Below the pieces are notes generated by a model. It was not told where the DNA came from, ran no database searches, and was given only the letters and a program-made list of their open reading frames with translations. Positions 47,495-56,614 of a stretch of 64,000 nt of DNA are shown here, in pieces; position 1 is the stretch's first letter, and every line of letters begins with the position of its first letter. Made by a program: the position numbers and the translations under genes. This DNA is from Anoxybacter fermentans (GTDB taxonomy: Bacteria; Bacillota; Halanaerobiia; DY22613), in contig NZ_CP016379.1 of NCBI RefSeq assembly GCF_003991135.1, positions 1,116,001 to 1,180,000 of the forward strand, given 5' to 3'.

Positions 47495-48913
47495 TTAATC
47501 CTCACCTTTAATCACCGCCAGAGGTCTGTGACGGGCAACCCGTTTTGCCTTTCCTGTATCCTCCATAGCCATAACTACCTGATCAATATCTTTATAGGCC
47601 TGAGGAGCTTCATCCAGGATCTTTTTAAATTTAGGAGTATTTATCACCACATTACCAATTTTCTTTTTCAAATCATCTGTACTAATTTGTCTCCTGGCCG
47701 CTCGTCTGGATAAAACCCGACCAGCACCGTGATTGATGGATTTGAAAGTCTCTTCTATTCCACAAAGACCGACCATAACATAAGAAGGATTGCCCATACT
47801 ACCTGGAATGATAGCAGGATGTCCCACATCCTGATAACATGATGGATTAGCTGGATCTTTTGCAGGCAATGCTCTTGTAGCTCCTTTCCGGTGAACAAGA
47901 ACTTTTCTGCCAAAATGTGTTTCAAATTTGGCGATATTATGGGCAACATCATAAATCAATGTAAGCGTGTGTTGACCTCCAAAGAAATCAGCAAAAATTT
48001 CCCTAATCAAGTGAGTGATAATTTGCCGATTGGCAAAGGCAAAATTAATTGCAGCAGCCATAGCCTGATAATATCGCTGACCGCATTTCGAGTGAATAGG
48101 AACTGCAGCCAACCCTTTAGATGGTAGACGAATTCCCAATCTTTCTGCCTCTTTAAGCATCTCTTTGCTGTAATCTGTACAGATTTGATGACCAAAGGCA
48201 CGGCTTCCCGTATGGATTAAAACAGTAATATTACCTTTCTTAAGCCCATATCGATCAGCCCGCTTTTGATCATAAATTGTATCAATATAACCAATCTCAA
48301 TGAAATGATTACCGCCTCCTAATGTTCCCAATTGATAAAAACCCCGTTCTCTAGCAGTTTTACTGACTGCATCAGGATTGGCCCCGGCAAAATATCCCCT
48401 CTCTTCTGTATGTTCTAAATCGGTAGCTACCGCCAGTCCTTTTTTGAAAAGGTAATCTATCCCCTGAGTTAAAATAGCGTTAAAATCTTTTGATTTAAAA
48501 CCCAGCTTATTCTTTTGGCCTACTCCCACAGGAACCTGCTCCACAATAGCTTTAACCAGTTTTTCTAAAGTCCTTTTCGAGACTGCGTTTACCGGGATGG
48601 GTGATTGAAGAAGACGAACACCGCAGTTAATATCCATCCCCACTGCTCCGGCAGAAATAACACCAATCTCACCATCTGATGCCATAATCCCTCCGATGGG
48701 TAAGCCAAATCCTTCATGAATATCAGGCATCCCAACTACTTTTTTATAAACCCCCGGAAGAGTAGCTGCATCAATTAACTGTTTTATTGCCCCACTTTCA
48801 ACCTTCTTGCATAACTCTGGGCTAATATATAATTCAACATCTACCAGCATATCGCCGGTACGTTGATACCGAAAACAATTTTTTCCAACTTGGACTAAAT
48901 TATATTTAGACAT
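47495..48913 (-). CDS. rtcB: RNA-splicing ligase RtcB
   Basis: GTP-dependent 3'-phosphate/5'-OH RNA ligase acting in RNA repair, 472 residues, the usual length. Metal and guanylate motifs are visible: VGMDINCGVRLL (Asp/Cys), LGGGNHFIEI, HTGSRAFGHQI, VHRKGATRALPA and the guanylylated His in SINHGAGRVLSRR. AAAGGAGG precedes the ATG. No archease, rtcA or rtcR neighbour is seen, so it is monocistronic. Confidence 0.96.
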   Translation of the reverse strand: MSKYNLVQVGKNCFRYQRTGDMLVDVELYISPELCKKVESGAIKQLIDAATLPGVYKKVVGMPDIHEGFGLPIGGIMASDGEIGVISAGAVGMDINCGVRLLQSPIPVNAVSKRTLEKLVKAIVEQVPVGVGQKNKLGFKSKDFNAILTQGIDYLFKKGLAVATDLEHTEERGYFAGANPDAVSKTARERGFYQLGTLGGGNHFIEIGYIDTIYDQKRADRYGLKKGNITVLIHTGSRAFGHQICTDYSKEMLKEAERLGIRLPSKGLAAVPIHSKCGQRYYQAMAAAINFAFANRQIITHLIREIFADFFGGQHTLTLIYDVAHNIAKFETHFGRKVLVHRKGATRALPAKDPANPSCYQDVGHPAIIPGSMGNPSYVMVGLCGIEETFKSINHGAGRVLSRRAARRQISTDDLKKKIGNVVINTPKFKKILDEAPQAYKDIDQVVMAMEDTGKAKRVARHRPLAVIKGED

Positions 48914-49049
48914 GAAAAATCCTCCTTTCCCTTAGATTATACAGGCCAAAGAAGGATTTTTCAAGATACAGTACTTATGTTCATGATTTCATGGAGTGCT
49001 TTGCTAACAGATCAAATACAAAAAAGAAGATTATGCTTAACTAAATCAT

Positions 49050-49172
49050 GATTATACTGCAAAAAGCTAATTTTGAGCGGCATAGAAATTTTTCACCAAA
49101 TCATCTTGGCGAGATTTAGATGATTCGAAAAATTTCTCAAGAAGCGAAAAATTAGTTTTTTGCAGTTTAACC
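49050..49172 (+). repeat. Hairpin repeat family, copy J (short form)
   Basis: A 123-bp arms-only copy from GATTATACTGCAAAAAGCTA to TTTTTTGCAGTTTAACC, flanked by exact AATCAT (49044-49049, 49173-49178). The intact duplication shows that the short form itself transposed, or lost its centre after insertion. It ends at the stop codon of the Lon-like gene. Confidence 0.9.
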
Positions 49173-49177
49173 AATCA

Positions 49178-51555
49178 TTAATTTTCCTCTTTACTGGCAA
49201 ATTCCTCTAGCCGTTTTTGAACAAGGTAATTCACAGTATTTTTTGGAAAAGTACCATCCCGGCGTTGATGCCCGGCCGGAAGTCCTGTCAATATTTCGAT
49301 TCCTTCATCAATGGTCCGAATAGGATAAATGTGAAATTGACTTTCAGCAATAGCTTCTACCACTTCTTCATCTAACATCAGATTTTTAATATTTTTGTAA
49401 GGGATAATTACCCCCTGATCTCCGGTAAGCCCCCCGCCTTACAGGTTTTGAAAAATCCCTCTACTTTCTGAGTTACTCCCCCTACAGGTTGAATCTCTCC
49501 CTTTTGATTAACTGAACCGGTAATAGCAATATTTTGATAAACCGGAATCTGAGCAATTCCTGAAAGCAGGGCAATTAATTCTGCACAGGAGGCACTGTCT
49601 CCATCAATTCCGCTATATACCTGTTCAAAGGTCAAACTTGCCGAAAGGTTCAATGGGTGCTCTTGAGCATAGCGGGAACCTAAAAAGTTGGTGAGAATCA
49701 TAAGTCCCTTGTCATGTATTGCTCCACTCATTTTGGTCTCACGCTCGATGTGAATGACACCCTTTTGTCCACGATAAACTACCGCCGTTACTTTTGATGG
49801 ATAACCAAAAGTATAATCACCAAAATCAAGTATCACCAGGGCATTCACCTGTCCGATTCTGCAACCATAACACTCTATCATTAATGTACCTTCTTTAATC
49901 ATTTTTAGAATCAACTCTTCGTATCTATTATTACGGTTAACTTTTTCTTTAATAGCCTTTTTTACATGATCTCCTGTAACCAGAACAGCTCCTTCCAATT
50001 TAGCCCAGGTTTCAGCTTCACTAATTACTTCTATCAAAAGATTAAAATAGGTACTGAGTTTCTCCTGATCCCCGGCCAAACGCGAACTATAGTCAACTAC
50101 TTCCGCTACTGCCGAAGAATGGAAAGGTAATAAATTGGCCCGTTCCCCATAAGTACGGATAAAACGTGCCATCTTCATGATATTTTCTTCATTTCTTTCC
50201 ATCGTTCTTTCAAAATCCACTTTAATTTTAAATAATTTTCGAAAATCTTCGTCAAAATTTAATAATAAATAATATAAGTCAGGATTTCCTAACAGAATAA
50301 TTTTTACTCGCAATGGAATGGCAGTTGGACGCAATGAAGCTACTGAAATCACACCATAACCTTCTCCCAGATTTTCTATCTGAATTTCTTTGGTTTTCAA
50401 AGCCCGTTTAAGAGCATGCCAGGATTCGCTATTGAGTAAAAGATCACGTACTGAAAGGATCAAATATCCACCGTTAGCCTGGTGAAGAGCTCCTGGTTTA
50501 ATCTGCATGAAGGAAGTATAAAGTGCTCCCATCCGACTTACATATTCCACCTTTCCCATTAATCGATAATAGGTTGGATTTATCTCATAAATAACAGGTG
50601 CACCTTTAAGATTACTATTGTCAATAAAGAGATTGACCTGATAGCGGAGAAAACTAAAATCTCCATCTTCTTCATTAAAGATAGGCAACTCAACTGTCTC
50701 TTCCTGCGATCTGAACTCATCCAATGATTCAATTACATCATTTTTATATGCATTAAGATAATTAATAACATCTGGATTATTTTTATATAATTTCATAATC
50801 TCTCTGAAGAGTTGATCCACAATAATACTGCCTGTCTCCCGGTCTAAAGCTTCTAATCTATCTTTAAATTTACGTTCCATTTTTCGTCCTCTACGGAAAA
50901 TTTCTTTTGCCTTTTTTTCAATCTCTTCCGAAGCCAGTTTGAGCTTTTCTTTTTCAACTTCACTTAAAGCTTCAAACTCTTCAGTACTAAGAAACCGACC
51001 ATCAATTTCTGGAATTGTAAGGATACTATTTTGTTTCTCCTGGACAATAAATCCTTTCTTTTGTGCAAATTCTTCTAATTCCTTCATTAGTCTTTTTTTG
51101 GCAGTTTGATATTGACTCAGGATTTCATTTTTCTTACATTCATACTCTTCACTTTCAAAAGCCCTGGGAATCTCAATCAATAAATTTTCCAGTAATTTTT
51201 GCATTCTTTTAGCAAAAATCTTTCCTTTCCCGACTGGAAATGATAGAGCTAAAGGTTGATCGGGATAATCAAAATTATAAACATAGCACCAATCATCAGG
51301 AACAGGTTCTGTCTCTGCAACCTGTTTTGCGATCCTTCTGGCATAAGTAGCTTTCCCTGTCCCGGCTGGGCCAACCATAAATATGTTATAACCTTCTTTT
51401 TGAATCTTTAAACCAAATTCCATGGCCCGTACTGCCCGCTCCTGACCAATAATCTCTTCTAAAGGTTTAAGTTCCTCAGTCGTCTCAAAAGGTAAAGCCT
51501 CAATTGGGCAAGTTCTTCTTACCTTTTCTGGTTTTAACTCATAAAAATTTGCCAT
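49178..51555 (-). CDS. Lon-like ATP-dependent protease (LonB/COG1067-type), frameshifted near the 3' end
   Basis: AAA+ serine protease. Walker A GPAGTGK is near residue 52; a long coiled-coil insertion (about 130-290) follows; the C-terminal protease domain has nucleophile Ser in DGDSASCAEL and the Lys in GGVTQKVEGF. The frame stops at TAA 49408 soon after G GGG GGC (49429-49435 minus strand), but a second frame (to 49178, VVEAIAESQFHIYPIRTIDE) continues the family C-terminus without loss if one base is re-read. The joined protein is about 792 residues. ATG at 51555 follows AAGGGGGA. Both catalytic residues are upstream of the shift, so activity could persist. Confidence 0.85.
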
Positions 51556-51639
51556 ATAAAAATCCCCCTTATACACTACTTAAACCTATATGATAATAAT
51601 ATTTTATGCAAAGAAGATTGATACTGATTTTTATTAAAA

Positions 51640-51670
51640 AAAGAAAAGACAACTGCGCTTTGCAGTTGCC
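51640..51670 (-). terminator. Terminator-like hairpin upstream of the Lon-like gene
   Basis: On the minus strand, stem GGCAACTGC / GCAGTTGTC (51648-51670) is followed by TTTTCTTTTTTT. It lies about 90 bases upstream of the Lon-like start, with no minus-strand gene before it; it could be an attenuator in the leader or a stray terminator. Confidence 0.5.
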
Positions 51671-51749
51671 AATTTTAGAATTAAGCAAATAATCGAAAAT
51701 AAGTCATTCAACCCCTATTTCTTGATCTGAATTGTTGCATATTTATGGG

Positions 51750-51778
51750 TTGAGTTTCATAGATATGTACTGTATAAT
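51750..51778 (+). promoter_or_regulatory. Promoter of the TPR gene
   Basis: TTGAGT (51750-51755), 17-base spacer, TATAAT (51773-51778), 60 bases before the ATG. Confidence 0.75.
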
Positions 51779-51837
51779 ATAATTAACAGGTTTTGCATGG
51801 CAAAAAATTAAAATTTTTAGAAAGGAGTATTTAAAAT

Positions 51838-52824
51838 ATGGTTACATTTAACCAGGACATCCTCTTAAAATTATACCATCAACACTTTAAGAAAGGTAAT
51901 GATTTTTTTGCAAATAAAGATTATTTTCAAGCCTTTTTGTTTTTTGCTAAATCTTTGACCATTGGTGAAATTTTAAATGATCCAAAACTCACGGTACAGG
52001 CTAAACTTAAAATTGCTAATGTACAATTTAAAAGTAGAAACTTACGTGAAGCTCGTAATTTATATACTGAATTGCTAGAATATACAGTTGTTTTATCACA
52101 AAAAGAGCTTCTTCAAATAAAAAATAGGTTGGGAATTACCAATATGCTGATGGGCAGATATCAAAAGGCCAGCAAAATTTTTGAAGAACTAGCTAAAAAC
52201 GAAGACCCTGTGGCAAGACGTAAAGCATATAATAATATGGGGGTTTTATATTATTATCTGGATACATTTTTTGATGAAGAATGCATGGATAAAGCTATCC
52301 AGAATTTTGAGCGTGCCTATGACCTCTGTCATGATGATCAATTGATGAAACATAAAATTCTCCGTAATCTCGGTATGGCTTTCTATGAAAAGAAAGACTA
52401 CACCACTGCTCTTCGTAAATTTAAAGAAAGCCTTATTTTAATTGAAGATAAAGTAGAGTTGGCCCATACTCTTAACGAAATGGCAAAAGTATATATCGAA
52501 CTTCATGATTATGAAGAAGCACTTAAAAATCTCCGGGAAGCTGAAAAAATTCTTTTAAATAAAAAATATCGAAACTTAGAAGAATTATCCCGTAACATAT
52601 TCATTCATGGTCTTTTGTCGAAAAAACAGGGTCGGATTGAAAGCGCCTTTACTCAATTTCGAACTGCTCTGCAGGGGTTTATTGAAAAGGAAATTTACGC
52701 TGAAGCTGCATTGGTTTGTCGTGAAATTTATGAAATGTTTAAGGACAGAAATCCAGAACGTGCTAATTTTTACCTTGATCAGTATAAGTTTTATCTAAAT
52801 TACCTTGATCCAATGGAAGTATAA
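51838..52824 (+). CDS. Tetratricopeptide-repeat protein, unknown function
   Basis: A 328-residue all-helical protein with about six to seven TPR units (for example AFLFFAKSLTIGEILNDPKL, ALRKFKESLILIEDKVELAH, ALKNLREAEKILLNKKY). No other domain, signal peptide or membrane helix, so a cytoplasmic scaffold or regulator. Some Firmicute TPR proteins (Rap-like, or those with N-terminal HTH) regulate sporulation or competence; there is no HTH here. AAAGGAG lies before the ATG. Single-gene unit with its own promoter and terminator. Confidence 0.85.
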   Translation: MVTFNQDILLKLYHQHFKKGNDFFANKDYFQAFLFFAKSLTIGEILNDPKLTVQAKLKIANVQFKSRNLREARNLYTELLEYTVVLSQKELLQIKNRLGITNMLMGRYQKASKIFEELAKNEDPVARRKAYNNMGVLYYYLDTFFDEECMDKAIQNFERAYDLCHDDQLMKHKILRNLGMAFYEKKDYTTALRKFKESLILIEDKVELAHTLNEMAKVYIELHDYEEALKNLREAEKILLNKKYRNLEELSRNIFIHGLLSKKQGRIESAFTQFRTALQGFIEKEIYAEAALVCREIYEMFKDRNPERANFYLDQYKFYLNYLDPMEV

Positions 52825-52900
52825 AATATAGGTATAAGGGGGTGTAGAAGGTGAGGAGGATAACTGGCCCAGGTCTTGATGAGGATTAAAAACTAGGGGT

Positions 52901-52947
52901 ATTACAAAAAGGGTTGGAAAACAGTCAATTCCAACCCTTTTTGTAAT
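52901..52947. terminator. Bidirectional terminator between the TPR gene and etfA
   Basis: A perfect 19-bp stem (52901-52919 with 52929-52947; ATTACAAAAAGGGTTGGAA) with a 9-base loop and T-runs in both directions. Confidence 0.92.
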
Positions 52948-52955
52948 AATTACTC

Positions 52956-54173
52956 TTAACTATTTTCTGATGAAGCAGCAGCTTCTGATAAACCTCTAAG
53001 TTTTATCTCTTTAATCATAGCCGGAATAATTTGATTTAAATCCCCGACTAAACCATAAGTAGCAACATTAAAAATAGGAGCATTTGGATCTTTATTAATA
53101 GCTATAATCACATCAGAAGATCTCATTCCCACCAGATGCTGGACAGCACCGGAGATACCACAGGCAATATAAATCTTAGGTGAAACAGTCTTACCGGTCT
53201 GTCCTACCTGATGTGCATAAGGAATCCAACCATTATCAACAGCAGCTCTAGATGCACCGACAGCTCCTCCAAGAACCTCTGCCAATTCTCTGATAAGTTT
53301 AAAGTTTTCTGCTGAACCAACCCCCCGTCCTCCAGAAACAATAATATCTGCTTCTTCAAGTTTGACCATATCAGTTATCTCTTCTACAACCTTTAAAACA
53401 CGAGTCCTGAGATTCAATTTATTATAATCAAAATGGTGCTTAATTACCTGACCATTATAACCGGATTTCCGTTTAGCAGGTTTCATTACCCCCTGACGAA
53501 CAGTTGCCATTTGCGGTCGATGGTTTTTGCAGACAATCGTTGCCATTATATTACCACCAAAAGCAGGTCTGGTCTGCAGCAAAATTCCGCTTTCAGAATC
53601 AATATCTAACCCAGTACAATCAGCTGTAAGTCCTGTCTTTATTCTGGCAGCTACACGAGGCCCTAAAGAACGTCCAATAGCAGTAGCACCTAGAAGGATA
53701 ATTGAAGGTTTATAACAATTAATCAATTCAGTCATAACTGCTGTATAAGCCTCATCATTATAGATAGCAAGACCTTCTTCATCTACCAGATACACCTTGT
53801 CCACTCCGTAATTGATCAAATCCTTTGCCTTGGAAGTTAACTTATTACCAATTAAAGCAACACAGAGATTTTCTCCTAACTTGTTAGCTAATTTTCTTCC
53901 TTCACCTATTAATTCATAAACAACCTGATTTAACTGACCATTTCTCTGTTCGCCAAAGACCCAGACATCCTTATAATCAGTGAAATCTCTTGTACTCTTC
54001 TCTATCCGTTTAATTTCAATTGCCTGAACAGGGCAAACACTTTCACATGAACCACAGAGTGTACATTTATCTAAAATAACAGCTTTCCCATCCCTGATTT
54101 CAATAGCTTCAAAAGGACACTGTTTAACACAAACTTCACATCCAATACATGTATCGGATATATAAATACTCAT
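52956..54173 (-). CDS. etfA: Electron transfer flavoprotein, alpha subunit with N-terminal 2x[4Fe-4S] ferredoxin
   Basis: A 405-residue EtfA with an added ferredoxin domain (about 1-60: CIGCEVCVKQCP and CTLCGSCESVCP). The C-terminal FAD domain shows GRGVGSAENFKLI, GASRAAVDNGWI and GISGAVQHLVGM, standard for EtfA. Ferredoxin-fused EtfA subunits occur in caffeoyl-CoA and lactate systems that use flavin-based electron bifurcation. It is the last gene of an acd-etfB-etfA operon. The context suggests an NADH/ferredoxin-coupled acyl-CoA dehydrogenase; which enoyl-CoA is reduced is not known. Confidence 0.94.
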   Translation of the reverse strand: MSIYISDTCIGCEVCVKQCPFEAIEIRDGKAVILDKCTLCGSCESVCPVQAIEIKRIEKSTRDFTDYKDVWVFGEQRNGQLNQVVYELIGEGRKLANKLGENLCVALIGNKLTSKAKDLINYGVDKVYLVDEEGLAIYNDEAYTAVMTELINCYKPSIILLGATAIGRSLGPRVAARIKTGLTADCTGLDIDSESGILLQTRPAFGGNIMATIVCKNHRPQMATVRQGVMKPAKRKSGYNGQVIKHHFDYNKLNLRTRVLKVVEEITDMVKLEEADIIVSGGRGVGSAENFKLIRELAEVLGGAVGASRAAVDNGWIPYAHQVGQTGKTVSPKIYIACGISGAVQHLVGMRSSDVIIAINKDPNAPIFNVATYGLVGDLNQIIPAMIKEIKLRGLSEAAASSENS

Positions 54174-54187
54174 AATATCACCTCCAC

Positions 54188-54973
54188 TTATAAGATTCTC
54201 TGCTCACGTAATGCATTAAATAAATTTTGCACCTGTTCTTCAACTTTACCTGTAAAAATTTGGGTTTTTGCTTCGAATTTTGGAGTGGTAATAGAAACCA
54301 CCTGGGTTGGCGAACCGTTAAGTCCAATCTTATCTTCATCCACATCTAAATCCTGAGCTGTCCAGATAGGAACTTCCATTTCCCTGGAGCGAAGAATTCC
54401 ACGTATAGAAGGCAGTCGGGGTTCATTTATTTCTTTAACTACAGTCAATAATGCTGGTAGATCCATCTCTATCTCCTCATATCCACCTTCAATCATTCTC
54501 TTAACCCGGATTATTTTATCAGTTACATCAGTAATTTCTTTGACATATGTAACGTGGGGAATATCCAGATGTTCAGCAATTCCTGGGCCAACCTGAGCAG
54601 TATCACCATCAATAGCCTGCTTACCACAGAGGATTAGATCTACACCACCGATCTTTTCAATCCCCTTAGCCAGTGTATAGGAAGTTGCCAGAGTATCTGC
54701 TCCGGCAAAAACCCGATCACTTAAAAGTATAACATCATCTACACCCAGAGAAACTGCTTCCTTTAGTGATTCTGTTACTTGAGGAGGTCCCATACTTATC
54801 ACAGTAACAGTACCACCATATTTCTCTCTCAAACGTAAACCTTCTTCAATGGCATACATATCAAAAGGATTGATTATACTTTTTACCCCTTCCCGGATCA
54901 GGGTATTAGTCTCTTTATTAATCTTTACATCAGTGGTATCAGGAACCTGTTTAATACATACAACAATCTTCAT
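54188..54973 (-). CDS. etfB: Electron transfer flavoprotein, beta subunit
   Basis: A 261-residue EtfB with the family start MKIVVCIKQVPDTTDVKIN and the GKQAIDGDTAQVGPGIAEHL loop, which in bifurcating ETFs contacts the second flavin. It forms a heterodimer with the etfA product. It is located between acd and etfA with short spacing (11 and 14 bases). AGGAGGGGT precedes the ATG. Confidence 0.95.
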   Translation of the reverse strand: MKIVVCIKQVPDTTDVKINKETNTLIREGVKSIINPFDMYAIEEGLRLREKYGGTVTVISMGPPQVTESLKEAVSLGVDDVILLSDRVFAGADTLATSYTLAKGIEKIGGVDLILCGKQAIDGDTAQVGPGIAEHLDIPHVTYVKEITDVTDKIIRVKRMIEGGYEEIEMDLPALLTVVKEINEPRLPSIRGILRSREMEVPIWTAQDLDVDEDKIGLNGSPTQVVSITTPKFEAKTQIFTGKVEEQVQNLFNALREQRIL

Positions 54974-54984
54974 CTTTACCCCTC

Positions 54985-56130
54985 CTATCTATTCTTCTTC
55001 CACAGGGTGGATGCGATAACATTACGTTGGATCTGATTCGTACCTTCATAAATCTGAGTAATCTTGGCATCACGCATCATCTTTTCTACCGGATATTCTT
55101 TCATATAACCGTAACCACCAAAAATCTGTACAGCATCGGTCGTTACCTTCATTGCTACATCAGAAGCAAAGCATTTACACATAGCCGACTCACGGCTAAA
55201 ATCTTTAGCACCGGCATCAATCATTCTGGCAGTTGCATAAACCAGAGCTCTCGCAGCTTCAGTCTGCATAGCCATATCAGCCAACATATGTTGAATTATC
55301 TGAAAATTAGCAATAGGTTGACCAAACTGTTCCCGTTCTTTAGTATATTTCAAACATGCATCAAGTGCTCCCTGAGCAATCCCTACAGCCTGAGCCCCAA
55401 CACCGGGACGACTATGATCTAAAGTCTTTAAAGCTACAATATACCCCATACCGGGTCTAGCTAAAATCTGATCTTTATGAACCCGACAATCTTCAAAGAT
55501 TAATTCTCGAGTAGCCGAAGCCCGGATTCCCATCTTATCTTCTTTTTTACCAAAGCTAAATCCAGGAGTTCCTTTTTCCACAATAAAAGCAGTAGCGCCG
55601 CGGGCTCCCTTTCTTTTATCAGTCATAGCAATGACAGTATAAATATCCGCTTCTCCACCATTCGTAATCCATTGTTTTACACCATTCAAAATATAATAAT
55701 CACCATCTTTTACAGCAGTTGTCTTAATGTTACTGGCATCACTACCGGCTTCTGCTTCTGTTAAAGCAAAGGCTGCAATAGTACCATCAGCAATCCGGGG
55801 TAAATACTTTTCTTTCTGTTTTTTATTACCGAATAATAAAATAGGCATAGTTCCCAATCCGGTAGCAGCATATCCTAATGCAATTCCGGCACAAACTCTA
55901 CTCAGTTCTTCTGTAACCAGAGCCATCTCAAAAATTCCACCGCCCAATCCTCCATATTCTTCGGGAATATATACCCGAAACATATCAGATTTGGCTAAAA
56001 TATCCATAATTTCCCACGGAAACTCGCCGCTCTCATCATACTTCTTTACAACCGGAGCAATCTTTTCTTCAGCAATCCGCCTCGCCAGGTCACGAATAAT
56101 TTGCTGTTTTTCGGTTAAGAAATACTCCAT
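54985..56130 (-). CDS. Acyl-CoA dehydrogenase (short-chain, Bcd-like)
   Basis: Flavoprotein of 381 residues that transfers electrons between acyl-CoA/enoyl-CoA and the ETF. Conserved: FALTEAEAGSDAS, MGIRASATRELIFEDCRV, the Arg/Gln FAD contact QIFGGYGYMKEYPVE, and catalytic Glu region QIYEGTNQIQRN with Glu about 365. It heads the acd-etfB-etfA operon from a TTGAAG-TATAAT promoter. Butyryl-, propionyl- or other short-chain CoA substrates are possible; no thiolase or crotonase is in the window. Confidence 0.93.
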   Translation of the reverse strand: MEYFLTEKQQIIRDLARRIAEEKIAPVVKKYDESGEFPWEIMDILAKSDMFRVYIPEEYGGLGGGIFEMALVTEELSRVCAGIALGYAATGLGTMPILLFGNKKQKEKYLPRIADGTIAAFALTEAEAGSDASNIKTTAVKDGDYYILNGVKQWITNGGEADIYTVIAMTDKRKGARGATAFIVEKGTPGFSFGKKEDKMGIRASATRELIFEDCRVHKDQILARPGMGYIVALKTLDHSRPGVGAQAVGIAQGALDACLKYTKEREQFGQPIANFQIIQHMLADMAMQTEAARALVYATARMIDAGAKDFSRESAMCKCFASDVAMKVTTDAVQIFGGYGYMKEYPVEKMMRDAKITQIYEGTNQIQRNVIASTLWKKNR

Positions 56131-56183
56131 TCGCTTTTCACTCCTTCAGAATTTTTATAATTTTTTGAGAAACAGCTATATCT

Positions 56184-56212
56184 ATTATAGCGTAAAAATG
56201 GTACATCTTCAA
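56184..56212 (-). promoter_or_regulatory. Promoter of the acd-etfBA operon
   Basis: On the minus strand: TTGAAG (56207-56212), 17-base spacer, TATAAT (56184-56189). Confidence 0.72.
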
Positions 56213-56278
56213 TACAAAATTATTACCTGGTACTAATTTTATCATGCCATCTTTACAGTTTGACTACACCTCTAAATG

Positions 56279-56310
56279 AAAGAAAAATTCCCAGGTAGAA
56301 ACTACCTGGG
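56279..56310 (-). terminator. Terminator of the sugar operon (minus strand)
   Basis: Stem CCCAGGTAG/CTACCTGGG (56290-56310) followed on the minus strand by AATTTTTCTTTC. It lies beyond repeat K, which has thus been inserted between the GH65 gene and the operon terminator. Confidence 0.75.
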
Positions 56311-56332
56311 ATATCAATAGCATTATTTATAT

Positions 56333-56553
56333 GGTTAAACTGCAAAAAGCTAATTTTTCGCTTCTTGAGAAATTTTTCGAATCATCCAAAGCTCGATTTC
56401 CGCCGAAATAAGGCTTCCTAATCAAAGGGCCCTCCTGGTCCTTGATTAGCTCATCACCTCCTGTGATGAGGCCTTATTTCGTCGGAAATCTCGCTAAGAT
56501 GATTCGGCGAAAAATTTCTATATCGCTCAAAATTAGCTTTTTGCAGTATAATC
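56333..56553 (-). repeat. Hairpin repeat family, copy K (full-length)
   Basis: 221 bp, same length and orientation as copy D, about 96% identical (8 differences counted), flanked by exact TTATAT (56327-56332, 56554-56559). The nested CATCACCTCCTGTGATG hairpin is intact. It lies in the 3' untranslated part of the sugar operon. Confidence 0.92.
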
Positions 56554-56614
56554 TTATATTATATTAAATTAATAACTGATCTTACTGCAAAATCATTAAG
56601 AAGTTTAGTTGGCT

